A stretch of 20,836 nucleotides of DNA from Verrucomicrobia bacterium UBA3222 (GCA_002363035.1 DEWA01000045.1:25069-45904), one strand, 5' to 3'; positions 6,392 to 14,786 are shown, counted from the first letter of the stretch. Notes: a model not told the origin generated them from the letters alone. Made by a program: numbers and translations.

Positions 6392-6985
6392 ATGATTGTC
6401 TTTTTGGAGGGCACGGTCGAATTTTTAACCGACAACGGTATCTGTCTGAATGTTCACGGTGTCGGGTATGAAGTCTTTGTGCCGCAACCGCAGGCGTTGG
6501 CGTTGCATCAGACGTGCCGACTTTTTACATACGCGGTTTATCGCGAAGATAATCAGCAATTATACGGATTTCCGACGTTCGAAGAACGCAACTGTTTCAA
6601 GCTTTTGGTCGAAAAAGTGAACGGCGTCGGTCCGAAACTGGCACTGACGTTATTGACGGCTTTTAAGATGTCGGAACTGTGCGAGCTCCTCGTTCGTCAG
6701 GATGTTGCGGCGTTGTCGAAATGCCCCGGGGTCGGCAAAAAAACCGCGCAACGTCTCGTGTTGGAATTACAGGGCTGTTTGAAAAAGTTGCCGACGTCGG
6801 TTGCGGTCGATGCGCCGAAAAAAGCTTCCGTGTACGACGATGCGGCGGCGGCATTGACGGTGCTCGGTTATGCGCCCAAACAAGCCGAAGCGTTGACGGA
6901 GAAGGTGCGCGAAACGTTTCCCGACGAAGTCACGGTCGAGGGTATTTTAAAGCGCGCGTTGCAGTCGGTGAAGAAAAACACGTAG
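6392..6985 (+). CDS. ruvA: Holliday junction branch migration protein RuvA
   Basis: RuvA binds four-way DNA junctions as a tetramer and loads the RuvB motor for branch migration in recombinational repair. The 197 residues cover the usual three domains. An N-terminal OB fold starts MIVFLEGTVEF. The middle carries two helix-hairpin-helix motifs, VNGVGPKLALTLL and CPGVGKKTAQRLVLEL. A C-terminal RuvB-contacting domain has DDAAAALTVLGYAPKQAE. Length and start agree with the family. ruvB and ruvC are not in this window, so the gene is separated from its usual partners. It is monocistronic as far as can be seen, with zinc-finger genes diverging upstream and yajC 227 nt downstream. Confidence 0.95.
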   Translation: MIVFLEGTVEFLTDNGICLNVHGVGYEVFVPQPQALALHQTCRLFTYAVYREDNQQLYGFPTFEERNCFKLLVEKVNGVGPKLALTLLTAFKMSELCELLVRQDVAALSKCPGVGKKTAQRLVLELQGCLKKLPTSVAVDAPKKASVYDDAAAALTVLGYAPKQAEALTEKVRETFPDEVTVEGILKRALQSVKKNT

Positions 6986-7044
6986 TCCGCATTTATCGAT
7001 GCACTTTGTCATTTTTTGCGGGCATTCGTGTGTCGGCATTGCAA

Positions 7045-7070
7045 TATATAAAAACGGATTTTTTTATATA
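7045..7070. repeat. AT-only inverted repeat between ruvA and yajC
   Basis: TATATAAAAA (7045-7054) and TTTTTATATA (7061-7070) form a perfect 10-bp stem with a 6-nt loop. It has no GC core, so it is a poor terminator on its own. It might mark the end of ruvA transcription or an AT-rich promoter element for yajC. The rest of 6986-7212 shows nothing else I can name. Confidence 0.4.
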
Positions 7071-7212
7071 AATAGAAGTGCATTATCCGCAATCGGTTGT
7101 TTTTGAAATTCATTGTTCCTTTTTCGTGGTTTAAACAAAAACATTGCGGGTGCGGTTCCCATAAAAAGGACTTGCGATTTACGAGGGATTTAGTTCAGAA
7201 TGAGCCTGACCT

Positions 7213-7557
7213 ATGTTGGAAGCTGCTTCGCCGTTTTTACTGAATACGCCTGCAACGCCCGGAGCACCGGGTGCGTCGTCGTTTCTGATGATGCTGTTGT
7301 TTGCGCTGGCGTTTTGGTTTTTGATGATTGCGCCGCAACGGAAAAAGCAGAAACAGCAGGAGAAAATGATTTCGGCGTTGAAGGAAGGCGATGAAATTTT
7401 AACGACGTCGGGGCTGTTTGCGACGGTGATGCAGGTTAAAAACGATCGGTTGCTTATCAAAACGGGTGATTCGAAGCTGGAACTGCACAGGAATTTTGTT
7501 CAAAGCAAAATTACCGAGCCGAAAACGAAGGCCGCACCGAAATCGAGTAAAAAATGA
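7213..7557 (+). CDS. yajC: Preprotein translocase subunit YajC
   Basis: YajC is a small single-pass inner-membrane protein that associates with SecDF and the SecYEG translocon. The 114 residues show a low-complexity N-terminus rich in P, G and A, one transmembrane helix (FLMMLLFALAFWFLMIAPQ), then the conserved RKKQKQQEKMISALKEGDE and the segment ILTTSGLFATV typical of the family. The basic C-terminal tail ends KSSKK. Its stop overlaps the secDF start as ATGA, so the two are translationally coupled. No Shine-Dalgarno precedes the ATG. A weak promoter can be drawn at TTGCGA (7172-7177) and CAGAAT (7196-7201), 18 nt apart. Confidence 0.93.
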   Translation: MLEAASPFLLNTPATPGAPGASSFLMMLLFALAFWFLMIAPQRKKQKQQEKMISALKEGDEILTTSGLFATVMQVKNDRLLIKTGDSKLELHRNFVQSKITEPKTKAAPKSSKK

Positions 7558-10049
7558 AAAAGTTGAATACGCGTCTGTGGGTTACGGCGATTGCGCTGTT
7601 GGTCGGGCTTTCGCAATTAACGCCGTGGCACGATAAGCCCTACGATGCGTATCTGCTGAGCGAGGTGAAGCAAAATCGGGATGCTTTCCGAAGTGTTTGG
7701 GAGGAGGCGCGGCAACAGGTTGCCGAGAAGAAGGCTCCCAATCTGATGCACGCGTTGCTGGCGTTGTGTCACGAGAAAAATTTAGACCTGAGTACGTGTT
7801 TCACGCAGTTCAACATCGCCGATATTAAAAACATCGATAAGCGCAATCGTATTCTGTTGCAACATCTGCTTCAAAAGTCGCGAAGCGTTTTCAGGCAAGG
7901 GTTGGATTTGAAGGGCGGTGTGGCGTTTTCGCTGAACATTCGCCCGCAGTTGCTTGAGAAAAAGTCCGATGACGAGTGTCGGCGGATGGTGCAAAAAGCC
8001 ATTGAGGTCATTTCGGGGCGTATCGATGCGCTCGGAGTAGCGGAACCGCTGGTACGTCCGCGTGGTCGCGGCGGGATTGAAGTGCAGTTGCCGGGAATTT
8101 CGTTGGAAAGCAATTCCGATATTGTCGGTGCACTGAAAAAGCCTGCAAAGCTGGAATTCCGTCTGGTCAATGAGGATGTGCGCGAAAATGATCCGGTTCC
8201 GACGGGGTATGAAAAGTTATTTTTGGAGCGCGAAGACGACAAAGGCGAAGCGGTTTTGGTGCCGTTGGTGGTGAAGAAAATTCCCGAAATGACGGGGAAA
8301 TCGGTGAAGGAAGCGCATCCCGTTGTCGACCAATACGGCAAGTACGAAGTCAGTCTTCAAATGACCCCGGACGGAAAGGAGCGTTTCGCGGCGGTAACGC
8401 GGCAGAATTTACACAAGTCGCTGGCGATTGTGTTGGATGGGAAGGTGTGTTCGGCGCCCGTTATTCAGTCGGAGATCACCGGCGGACAGGCGAGTATTTC
8501 GGGTCGTTTTACGCAACGGGAGGCGATTGAGTTGTCCAATGTATTAAACAATCCGCTGGAATTTGAGCTCGATTTGGCGGAAATTTACGAAATCGGACCG
8601 TCGTTGGCGGCGGGAGCCCGCAATGTAGCCGTGAATGCCTCAATCGTCGGCGTCGGTTTGCTGATGGCGGTGATGATTGGTTATTACCGTCTGCCCGGTG
8701 CCGTTTGCGGATTGGCGCTGGTGCTGAATTTTATTTTCATCCTTGTTTCCTGGGTGGTCTTAAACGCGACGATTACACTTCCCGGCATTACCGCTCTGGC
8801 ACTGACGCTCGGGATGGCGGTCGATGCCAACGTTTTAATCTTTGAGCGTGTGCGCGAGGAGATAAAGAACGGTCGGGATACGGAAACGGCGTTGGAGCTC
8901 GGGCACAAAAAAGCGCTTTTGACGATTTTGGATTCCAACATTACCACGCTTTTGACGGCGGTGTTGCTGGTGTTTTTCGGTGTCGGTTCCGTCAAGGGCT
9001 TCGGCATTACGCTGGCGGTCGGTGTACTGACGACGTTGTTCACGGTTTTGTGCTTCAATCGTGCGCTTTTGGAGCTTTTGGCGCAAAGAGGAAAGTTTAA
9101 ACTTTCGCCGCGCGCGTGGCTCGGAGAAGCAAATTTTGATTTTTTATCCCGTCAAAAAACGGCGGCAACGGTTTCGGTTGTTTTGTTTCTCATCGGTTGC
9201 GTTGCGTTGGGTATTCGCGGAAAAAGTGTGTTGAGCATCGATTTTGTCGGCGGTGAAGAATTGCTCGTGCGTGGCGATAAGGCGATCGATTGCCAAAACG
9301 TGCGGCAAATCGCACAGCAACGTCATTTGGGAGAAGTGAATGCCGTGTATCAGAAGACAATCGGCGAAGCGGTTCCGCTGTTGAAGATACAAACCGAGAA
9401 AAATCGCGGCACTGCCGTGTTTGAGGCGTTAAAGGAAACCAATCCCGATGCGCACTTTAAATGCCTGGCGCATAACCGCATGGGGGCATCGGTCAGTTCG
9501 GACGTTCAAAAGAATGCCCTTTTATCGATCACGTTTGCCTTAATAGGGATTCTCATCTACATTGCGCTGCGTTTTGAGGTCAGCTACGGTATCGGTTCTG
9601 TCCTGGCATTGTTGCATGATACGCTTATCACGATAGGCTTGTACATTGCTTTCGGGCACCAATTCACCGCACCGATGGTGGCGGCAGTGTTGCTGGTCAT
9701 CGGCTATTCAATCAATGACAAGATTATTATTTTTGACCGCGTGCGCGAGGAATTAAAGATCAATGCGTTCGCGCCGTTGCCGCAGCTTGTCAATTTGTCG
9801 ATCAATAAGACCCTGTCCCGTACATTGATGACCGGTATGACGACGTTCATACCCGCGTTGTTGCTGTATCTGTGCTGTTCGGGAATTGTTCGCGATTACG
9901 CGCTGGTGTTTATGCTGGGTATTTGTATCGGTACGTTTTCGTCGATCTTCATCGCCGTTCCGATTTTTTGCAAATATAACCGCAACGATCGGAAGCGTTT
10001 GGAGGAGAAGTCGGCCGAACCCGCTCCCTACGAGAGTTTAAATTCCTAG
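7554..10049 (+). CDS. secDF: Fused protein translocase subunits SecD and SecF
   Basis: SecDF is an RND-type inner-membrane protein that uses the proton gradient to pull secreted proteins out of the Sec channel. At 831 residues both halves are fused in one chain. The SecD half has GLDLKGG at about 116-122, the periplasmic P1 region with TGGQASISGRF, and the RND motif GMAVDANVLIFERVREE at about 420-436. The SecF half has SIDFVGGEE at about 561 and INDKIIIFDRVREEL near 719-733. About 12 membrane segments are visible. SecD and SecF are separate in E. coli, while fusions are known in Bacillus and Chlamydia. The stop codon is followed without a gap by recJ. This operon would serve export of the zinc-finger pair if their signal peptides are functional. 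Confidence 0.95.
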   Translation: MKKLNTRLWVTAIALLVGLSQLTPWHDKPYDAYLLSEVKQNRDAFRSVWEEARQQVAEKKAPNLMHALLALCHEKNLDLSTCFTQFNIADIKNIDKRNRILLQHLLQKSRSVFRQGLDLKGGVAFSLNIRPQLLEKKSDDECRRMVQKAIEVISGRIDALGVAEPLVRPRGRGGIEVQLPGISLESNSDIVGALKKPAKLEFRLVNEDVRENDPVPTGYEKLFLEREDDKGEAVLVPLVVKKIPEMTGKSVKEAHPVVDQYGKYEVSLQMTPDGKERFAAVTRQNLHKSLAIVLDGKVCSAPVIQSEITGGQASISGRFTQREAIELSNVLNNPLEFELDLAEIYEIGPSLAAGARNVAVNASIVGVGLLMAVMIGYYRLPGAVCGLALVLNFIFILVSWVVLNATITLPGITALALTLGMAVDANVLIFERVREEIKNGRDTETALELGHKKALLTILDSNITTLLTAVLLVFFGVGSVKGFGITLAVGVLTTLFTVLCFNRALLELLAQRGKFKLSPRAWLGEANFDFLSRQKTAATVSVVLFLIGCVALGIRGKSVLSIDFVGGEELLVRGDKAIDCQNVRQIAQQRHLGEVNAVYQKTIGEAVPLLKIQTEKNRGTAVFEALKETNPDAHFKCLAHNRMGASVSSDVQKNALLSITFALIGILIYIALRFEVSYGIGSVLALLHDTLITIGLYIAFGHQFTAPMVAAVLLVIGYSINDKIIIFDRVREELKINAFAPLPQLVNLSINKTLSRTLMTGMTTFIPALLLYLCCSGIVRDYALVFMLGICIGTFSSIFIAVPIFCKYNRNDRKRLEEKSAEPAPYESLNS

Positions 10050-11771
10050 ATGCATTGGGTTTTTGCGTCGTCGCCGAAACCGCCCGAGTGGCTGAGGTTA
10101 TGCGTTGAAAGAAGCGGTTACCGTCCCGAAATTCAACAACTTCTGTTGCAAAAAAGCTTTCGGGATGAAGCGGAATATGAGGCTTTTTTATCGCCGTCGC
10201 TGAAAAATATCGAACCGCCCGAAGAAATTGAGAACGTTTCGAAAGTCGTTCGTTGTCTGCATGATGCCTGTGTGAAAAAACAACGCATCGTGGTTGTGAG
10301 CGATTACGATGTGGACGGCGTGACGTCGATGGCGTTGTTGCATCGTTTTTTTCGATGCTTCGGGTATGAATTTATTCCCGTTTTTCCGAACCGCGAGAAG
10401 GAAGGATACGGATTGACGGAAGCGGTGACGGAGCGGGTTTTGTCGTCTTATGCACCTTTTGACCTGTTGGTGGCGACGGACTGCGGCACTAACTCGATTG
10501 AAGCGGTGCAACGGTTGCGCGATGTCGGCGTTGAAGTTCTGATTATCGATCACCATCAGCGCTCCCGCGACGCATTGCCGAATGGCGTGATTGTCAATCC
10601 TCACCTGAATGAAGCCGCACATTCGCAATCGGCGTTGGGGTTATGTACGGCGGGTTTGATTTTCAAGTGCCTGCATGCGTGGCTGAAAATTTTGCGTTCA
10701 GAGAATGTTCGGGGTGCACATGAGTTGCGGTTAAGTTCATTTCTGGATTTGGTTGCTCTTGCGACCGTCGCGGACTTGGTTCCGTTGGAGGGCGATAATC
10801 GACTGCTGGTACGTTTCGGTTTGCGCGAACTGCAACGAACCGCATCCGTCGGTTTGCGGGCGTTGTCGGAAGTCTGCGGTTGCGATCCTTCTTATCCGCC
10901 GACAACGGAGGATATTGCGTTCAAATTAGCACCGCACATCAACGTCGGCGGACGTTTGGAATCGGCGGAGGTACCGTTTGAATTGTTGACGAGCGACGAT
11001 GAAGCTCGTTGTTGTTTGTTGGCGCGGCAACTGGCGCAAAAAAATGCGGAGCGGCAGGAAACGGAGCGTCGCATCGCCGCGGAGGCGGAAGTGCTCATCA
11101 ACGAACGACCGCATCAACGGGCGTATGTATTGTACCAACCGCATTGGCATGTCGGTGTTGTGGGGATTGTTGCGGGGCGTTTAACGCGCAAATATCACTG
11201 CCCGATTTTTGTTTTGGGTGAACACAACGGATTTGCGAAAGGTTCCGGACGCAGTATCGAGGAAGTAAATTTGACGGAACTTTTCCCGGAAGTACAGCCG
11301 TTGTTGCGTCATTGGGGCGGGCACCCCGCGGCGGCGGGATTGGAGGTTGAAATCGAAAACATTTTGCCCTTGGAAGCGCGCTTAAATGAAATTTTATTTC
11401 AAAAGTTTCAAGACGATTGGTCGCAACCGACATTGTCGATTGCCTCGGTTTTGCCCGAAACGTCACTGACGGAGGATTTTTTGGATGAACTGGAACATCT
11501 GGCACCGTTCGGTCAGGGAAATGAAATGCCGATTTTTGCCCTGAAAGACGTTATTTTGGATGAACCGCCCGAATCTTTCGGAAAACACAACGCGCATTTG
11601 CGTTTAATGTTGAACGGACATCGCGCGATCGGATGGAGCATGGGAGATGCGTGTATTCCGCAAAATAAACCGCTCGATTTCGCCGTTCAACTCGGTTGGT
11701 CATGTTGGAACGGACGCCGCACGTTGCAGGTGCAGGTGGTCGATTGGCGGGTGAGCGGTTCCGAGGAGTAA
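10050..11771 (+). CDS. recJ: Single-stranded-DNA-specific exonuclease RecJ
   Basis: RecJ is a 5'-3' exonuclease on single-stranded DNA used in recombination, mismatch and base-excision repair. The 573 residues carry the DHH phosphoesterase motifs: DYDVDGVTS at 85-93, ATDCGTNS, and IDHHQRS near 166-172. The DHHA1 part has GVVGIVAGRLTRKY, GSGRSIEE near 398 and HWGGHPAAAG near 421-430. The C-terminal OB-like region ends LQVQVVDWRV. Length is normal. The ATG directly follows the secDF stop codon, with no clear ribosome-binding site, so translation is probably coupled. The secDF-recJ order is, as I recall, also found in Chlamydia trachomatis. Confidence 0.95.
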   Translation: MHWVFASSPKPPEWLRLCVERSGYRPEIQQLLLQKSFRDEAEYEAFLSPSLKNIEPPEEIENVSKVVRCLHDACVKKQRIVVVSDYDVDGVTSMALLHRFFRCFGYEFIPVFPNREKEGYGLTEAVTERVLSSYAPFDLLVATDCGTNSIEAVQRLRDVGVEVLIIDHHQRSRDALPNGVIVNPHLNEAAHSQSALGLCTAGLIFKCLHAWLKILRSENVRGAHELRLSSFLDLVALATVADLVPLEGDNRLLVRFGLRELQRTASVGLRALSEVCGCDPSYPPTTEDIAFKLAPHINVGGRLESAEVPFELLTSDDEARCCLLARQLAQKNAERQETERRIAAEAEVLINERPHQRAYVLYQPHWHVGVVGIVAGRLTRKYHCPIFVLGEHNGFAKGSGRSIEEVNLTELFPEVQPLLRHWGGHPAAAGLEVEIENILPLEARLNEILFQKFQDDWSQPTLSIASVLPETSLTEDFLDELEHLAPFGQGNEMPIFALKDVILDEPPESFGKHNAHLRLMLNGHRAIGWSMGDACIPQNKPLDFAVQLGWSCWNGRRTLQVQVVDWRVSGSEE

Positions 11772-11927
11772 ATATAAAATCAGTGTGTCTTTTTAGGGTA
11801 AGTGCACCGAATACGGAAATTTTTTTGAATTTCAAAGGTACTTCCGAAAATACTGCATTGAGATGTCGGATAGCGTTTCGATGCCTTGCAATGTGTTTCC
11901 ATGCTTCCCGCATCGGTACGTTTAAAA

Positions 11928-11960
11928 TTGACAATTCAAGCAAATTTTATGGAATAGAAC
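11928..11960 (+). promoter_or_regulatory. Possible promoter of the trxB operon
   Basis: A perfect TTGACA lies at 11928-11933. The best -10-like hexamer is TAGAAC at 11955-11960, a long 21 nt away and 1 nt before the GTG start. The -35 match is good but the pair is poor, so only the general location is supported. No other feature was found in the gap 11772-11961. Confidence 0.25.
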
Positions 11961-11961
11961 C

Positions 11962-12900
11962 GTGGCGGATTGCGAAGACGTTGTGATTGTCGGAAGCGGA
12001 TGTGCGGGGCTGTCCGCGGCGATTTACACGGCGCGTTCGCAGTTAAAGCCGTTGGTGATTGAGGGTGAAAAGCCGGGTGGTGCGTTGATGCCGTCGGCAA
12101 AGGTCGACAATTACCCCGGGTTCCCCGAAGGCATCGGTGGTGCGGAGTTGATGGAACGGATGCGGAAACAAGCCGAGCGGTTCGGGACGCGCTTTCTGAA
12201 AGGATCCGTACAAAAGGCGGCTCAAGGCGGGAGAAATGAGAAGATCTTAACTCTGTCCGACGGAACGACCGTCACGACGAAGGCTTTGATTATCGCGACG
12301 GGATTGCAACCGAATCGGCTTTCGTTGCCGCACGAAGAGGAGTTGCTGCAGGGCAAAGGGCTCAGCATGTGCGCCACCTGCGACGGCTTTTTTTATAAAG
12401 ATGAAGTTGTGTGTGTTATCGGCGGCGGCGATCATGCCTGCGGCGAGGCATTGCATCTGAGTGCGTTGTGCAAAAAAGTTTTTTTGGTGCATCGGCGTGA
12501 CGCGTTGCGGGCATCGGAAATTATTGCGGAGCAGGTGTTGAAAAACGAGAAAATTACCTGCGTCTGGAACCATATTCCGACGGATTTTAAATTGGATGCG
12601 GACGGTTGCATCGAGGGGTTGGTCGTACGGAACGTTGTCGACAAAACGGAGCGTATTCTCCCGTGCAAAGGCGTATTTTTAGCAGTCGGTTGGCACAATT
12701 CGCAAGTGTTTAACGATTTTGTCGAAGTCGACGATCAGGGGTATATTAAAATTGCTTCAAAGGCGGTTTGTACCTCCGTTCCCGGCGTGTTCGCGGCGGG
12801 CGATTGCGTTGACAAGTACTACCGCCAAGCCGGCGTGGCGGTCGGGATGGGCATCCAGGCCGCTTTGGAAGCGCGCGCGTGGCTGAGAGAGCGGGCATGA
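11962..12900 (+). CDS. trxB: Thioredoxin-disulfide reductase
   Basis: TrxB is an FAD enzyme that passes electrons from NADPH to thioredoxin in the cytoplasm. The 312 residues contain the FAD-binding VGSGCAGLSAAIYTARS near the N-terminus, the redox-active CATC at 137-140 (CATCDGFFYK), the NADPH-binding GGGDHACGEAL from 154 with HRRDALRA at 177, and the C-terminal FAD motif AGDCVDKYYRQAG. The GGGD-H-A sequence has histidine where serine or threonine is more common. The GTG start gives MADCEDVVIVGSG and fits the family. An ATG 13 nt upstream is followed at once by a stop codon. The stop overlaps the next gene as ATGA. It begins a run of four overlapping genes. Confidence 0.95.
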   Translation: MADCEDVVIVGSGCAGLSAAIYTARSQLKPLVIEGEKPGGALMPSAKVDNYPGFPEGIGGAELMERMRKQAERFGTRFLKGSVQKAAQGGRNEKILTLSDGTTVTTKALIIATGLQPNRLSLPHEEELLQGKGLSMCATCDGFFYKDEVVCVIGGGDHACGEALHLSALCKKVFLVHRRDALRASEIIAEQVLKNEKITCVWNHIPTDFKLDADGCIEGLVVRNVVDKTERILPCKGVFLAVGWHNSQVFNDFVEVDDQGYIKIASKAVCTSVPGVFAAGDCVDKYYRQAGVAVGMGIQAALEARAWLRERA

Positions 12901-13379
12901 GCAGATGCGGTCGGTGCGAACGCGAGGCAACGGTGCGGTTGACGGACGTGGATGTCAACGGTTGCATGCGGGAAGCGTTTTTGTGCGATGAATGTGCGAA
13001 AACGTGCGGCATTTTAACGCCGAACGCTTATGACTTGATCGACGGATTGCCGTCGCGGGAGTGCGGATTGTTGCTTTCGAACCGCATTTGTCCGAACTGC
13101 GGTTGTACGCACGAATGGCTTGAAGCGCACAAGCGTGTCGGTTGCCCGCAATGTTATCGCGCGTTTGACGATGTGAAGCTCTGCGGGTTTAAGGATTGCA
13201 ACGTTTATTTCGGGAAAATTCCCTCCAAACAACGTACGAAGGAAGCCTTTCAACCGCGCCTGCAATACCTGGAAGAGAAAATGAAAACCCTGGCGAAGAA
13301 CGAGTGTTTCGAAGCCGCGCAGGCGGTTCGAAAACAACTTCGAAGCATCGAACGGGAGATGAAGCGATGCACCAGCTGA
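12897..13379 (+). CDS. mcsA: McsA-like zinc protein with UVR domain (protein arginine kinase activator)
   Basis: McsA is the zinc-binding partner of the protein arginine kinase McsB, which in Bacillus tags proteins for ClpCP degradation and controls CtsR. The 160 residues hold four CxxC pairs (C4/C7, C30/C33, C65/C68, C83/C86), the usual McsA number. A C-terminal UVR motif lies at about 118-155 (LQYLEEKMKTLAKNECFEAA then IRxQL-like AVRKQLRSIE). ATG 12897 was chosen over GTG 12879 because it overlaps the trxB stop as ATGA, begins MSRCGRCER, and has GAGAG at 12886-12890, 6 nt upstream. mcsB normally follows but is not here. A small RelE-like gene takes its place. An alternative is another UVR-domain zinc protein unrelated to arginine phosphorylation. 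Confidence 0.82.
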   Translation: MSRCGRCEREATVRLTDVDVNGCMREAFLCDECAKTCGILTPNAYDLIDGLPSRECGLLLSNRICPNCGCTHEWLEAHKRVGCPQCYRAFDDVKLCGFKDCNVYFGKIPSKQRTKEAFQPRLQYLEEKMKTLAKNECFEAAQAVRKQLRSIEREMKRCTS

Positions 13380-13699
13380 CGTTCGATACGCAAAGCAAGT
13401 CCGTTTTTCGGCGTTTGTCGCAAAAAAAACAGCTTCAATTGATGGCGTTCCTGAGCGACTTGAATTTTGAAAACACGGCGCAAATCGGAAAATTTAGGCG
13501 CGGCGATAAGACGCTTTACCGGCTTCGATGGCAGGATTTGCGCGTTTATTTCGAATGTGCGAAAGAGGATTTATTTATCATTCATTACCTTTTGCCGAAG
13601 CACACGTGGAATGATTTCCTGTTGCGCGCCAACCTGCCGCTCGACGAGGAAGCCATCGAGAAGGATGAGCGTTTTTGGCAATTTTTGGAGAAATTATAA
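13367..13699 (+). CDS. Small RelE-like conserved protein
   Basis: This 110-residue protein starts inside the end of mcsA (13-nt overlap) and ends overlapping the pssA start as TAATG. GGGAG at 13354-13358 lies 8 nt before the ATG, a good ribosome-binding site. The N-terminal half has the pattern of the RelE/ParE fold: a helical FRRLSQKKQLQLMAFLSDL, then IGKFRRGDKTLYRLRWQDLRVYFE and LFIIHYLLPK as successive strands. No antitoxin gene is adjacent, and the C-terminal third (WNDFLLRANLPLDEEAIEKD) extends beyond a typical RelE toxin. Position inside a housekeeping operon argues for a resident role rather than a mobile toxin-antitoxin pair. The fold call is moderate and the activity unknown. Confidence 0.7.
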   Translation: MHQLTFDTQSKSVFRRLSQKKQLQLMAFLSDLNFENTAQIGKFRRGDKTLYRLRWQDLRVYFECAKEDLFIIHYLLPKHTWNDFLLRANLPLDEEAIEKDERFWQFLEKL

Positions 13700-14502
13700 T
13701 GGCATCGGAGAAAAAGCACGACGTCCCGTTGGCGAAGATTTATCTGTTGCCCAATCTGTTCACGGCGGGAAATCTGTTTTTCGGATTTTTGTGCCTCATC
13801 CGTTGCATTCAGGCGCGTTACAGCGAAGAGGCGATGACATCGTTCGCGCTCTATAACCAAGCCGTTTGGTGCATTTTCGGATCGCTGGTGTGCGACGGTT
13901 TGGACGGGCGTTTGGCGCGTTTGGGCGGCAAGGAATCGCTGTTCGGGAAGGAATTTGACTCGGTGGCGGACGTGATTTCTTTCGGTCTGGCACCGGCGAT
14001 GATTGTCTTTTTTCTCATTCTTTCGCCGGAAAATAATTTTCCGTTTTTTCGAAAAATCGGCTGGCTGATTGGCTTTATCTATTTACTGTGCGGAGCGGTA
14101 CGTTTGGCGCGCTTTAACGTTATCACCCATCCGCTGTTGCCGAAAGAGCAGAAATTGCCGCCGCATGCCGCTTCATTCTTTATCGGGTTGCCCATTCCCG
14201 CCGCTGCAAGCGTCATCGCGTCGCTGGTGTTGGTCATCAATCGCTTCGATTTAAAAGCCTGGGCACTGTTACTGCCGCCGTTGATGTTGCTCATTGCCTG
14301 GCTGATGATCAGCAATGTTCTCTATCCGAGCTTCAAACATATCGATTGGACGACGGAAACCAAACTGCGGGCGTTTGTGGGAATTATCGGTGTTTTGGCG
14401 ATTATTTTCATGTTTGAAGAGCTGTCGTGTGCGATTTTGTCGCTTACCTACGTTTTTTACGGCTTAATCCGGCATTTGAGGCGGCGAAAGGTTGAAGAGT
14501 AA
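13699..14502 (+). CDS. pssA: CDP-diacylglycerol--serine O-phosphatidyltransferase
   Basis: PssA joins serine to CDP-diacylglycerol to make phosphatidylserine, the precursor of phosphatidylethanolamine, in the inner membrane. The CDP-alcohol phosphatidyltransferase signature is complete: D69-G70-x2-A73-R74-x8-G83-x3-D87-x3-D91. The preceding LLPNLFTAGNLFFGF is typical of the membrane-bound Bacillus-type PssA. Seven or eight hydrophobic segments fill the 267 residues. The start ATG at 13699 overlaps the previous stop codon (TAATG), with GGAG at 13687-13690, 8 nt upstream. The frame continues upstream to 13675 but that start has no support. A phosphatidylserine decarboxylase gene is not in this window. 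Confidence 0.93.
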   Translation: MASEKKHDVPLAKIYLLPNLFTAGNLFFGFLCLIRCIQARYSEEAMTSFALYNQAVWCIFGSLVCDGLDGRLARLGGKESLFGKEFDSVADVISFGLAPAMIVFFLILSPENNFPFFRKIGWLIGFIYLLCGAVRLARFNVITHPLLPKEQKLPPHAASFFIGLPIPAAASVIASLVLVINRFDLKAWALLLPPLMLLIAWLMISNVLYPSFKHIDWTTETKLRAFVGIIGVLAIIFMFEELSCAILSLTYVFYGLIRHLRRRKVEE

Positions 14503-14532
14503 GAACGGGTTAGGCGGTTCTTTGTGTTTTTT
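14502..14532 (+). terminator. Possible weak terminator after pssA
   Basis: AGAAC (14502-14506) and GTTCT (14517-14521) can form a 5-bp stem with a 10-nt loop, followed by a T-rich stretch (14520-14532). The stem is short, so termination is only suggested. Confidence 0.3.
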
Positions 14533-14606
14533 GGAGAAAGTGCTTTGGATATTTTTCATGGAGAACGAAGGCAGTCTTTCGGTTGTTTTTCAAGGAGAAG
14601 GAGGCG

Positions 14607-14702
14607 ATGTTTATTTACGTCAATCGTCGAGTTTGCGTTTCTAACGAATCAAACCGGGTTTTTGTTTCAAAAAAACGATATATACCCGTTAAAACGGGGT
14701 GA
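14607..14702 (+). CDS. Possible 31-residue small protein
   Basis: A short frame encodes a basic peptide beginning MFIYVNRRVCV and ending IPVKTG. AAGGAG at 14592-14597 lies 9 nt before the ATG, and a second purine-rich AAGGAGG at 14598-14604 lies too close. This is one of the strongest ribosome-binding-like sequences in the window, which is why the frame is listed. Nothing in the peptide is recognisable. It may be chance in the 284-nt gap between pssA and the YraN gene. Confidence 0.18.
   Translation: MFIYVNRRVCVSNESNRVFVSKKRYIPVKTG
14685..14698. repeat. Small GC-rich hairpin in the pssA-yraN gap
   Basis: CCCGT (14685-14689) and ACGGG (14694-14698) form a tight stem with a TAAA loop, extendable by a T-A pair. 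On the minus strand it is followed by an AT-rich stretch ending in seven T, so it could stop antisense transcription. Its role is unknown. Confidence 0.3.
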
Positions 14703-14786
14703 TGTGCTTCGATGGTTAAGTTTTACGGATAAAAAAGCTAAAGAGTAACGAAGGCGGTCGAAGGTAGTAAAAAAATTCCTCGTAGA

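Noticed and set aside
14699-14711. GTGATGTGCTTCG, an exact 13-bp match to 1335-1347 inside the second repeat unit, considered as a third copy
   Set aside because: Several 13-bp matches are expected by chance in a window of this size, and the flanking sequence does not align well.
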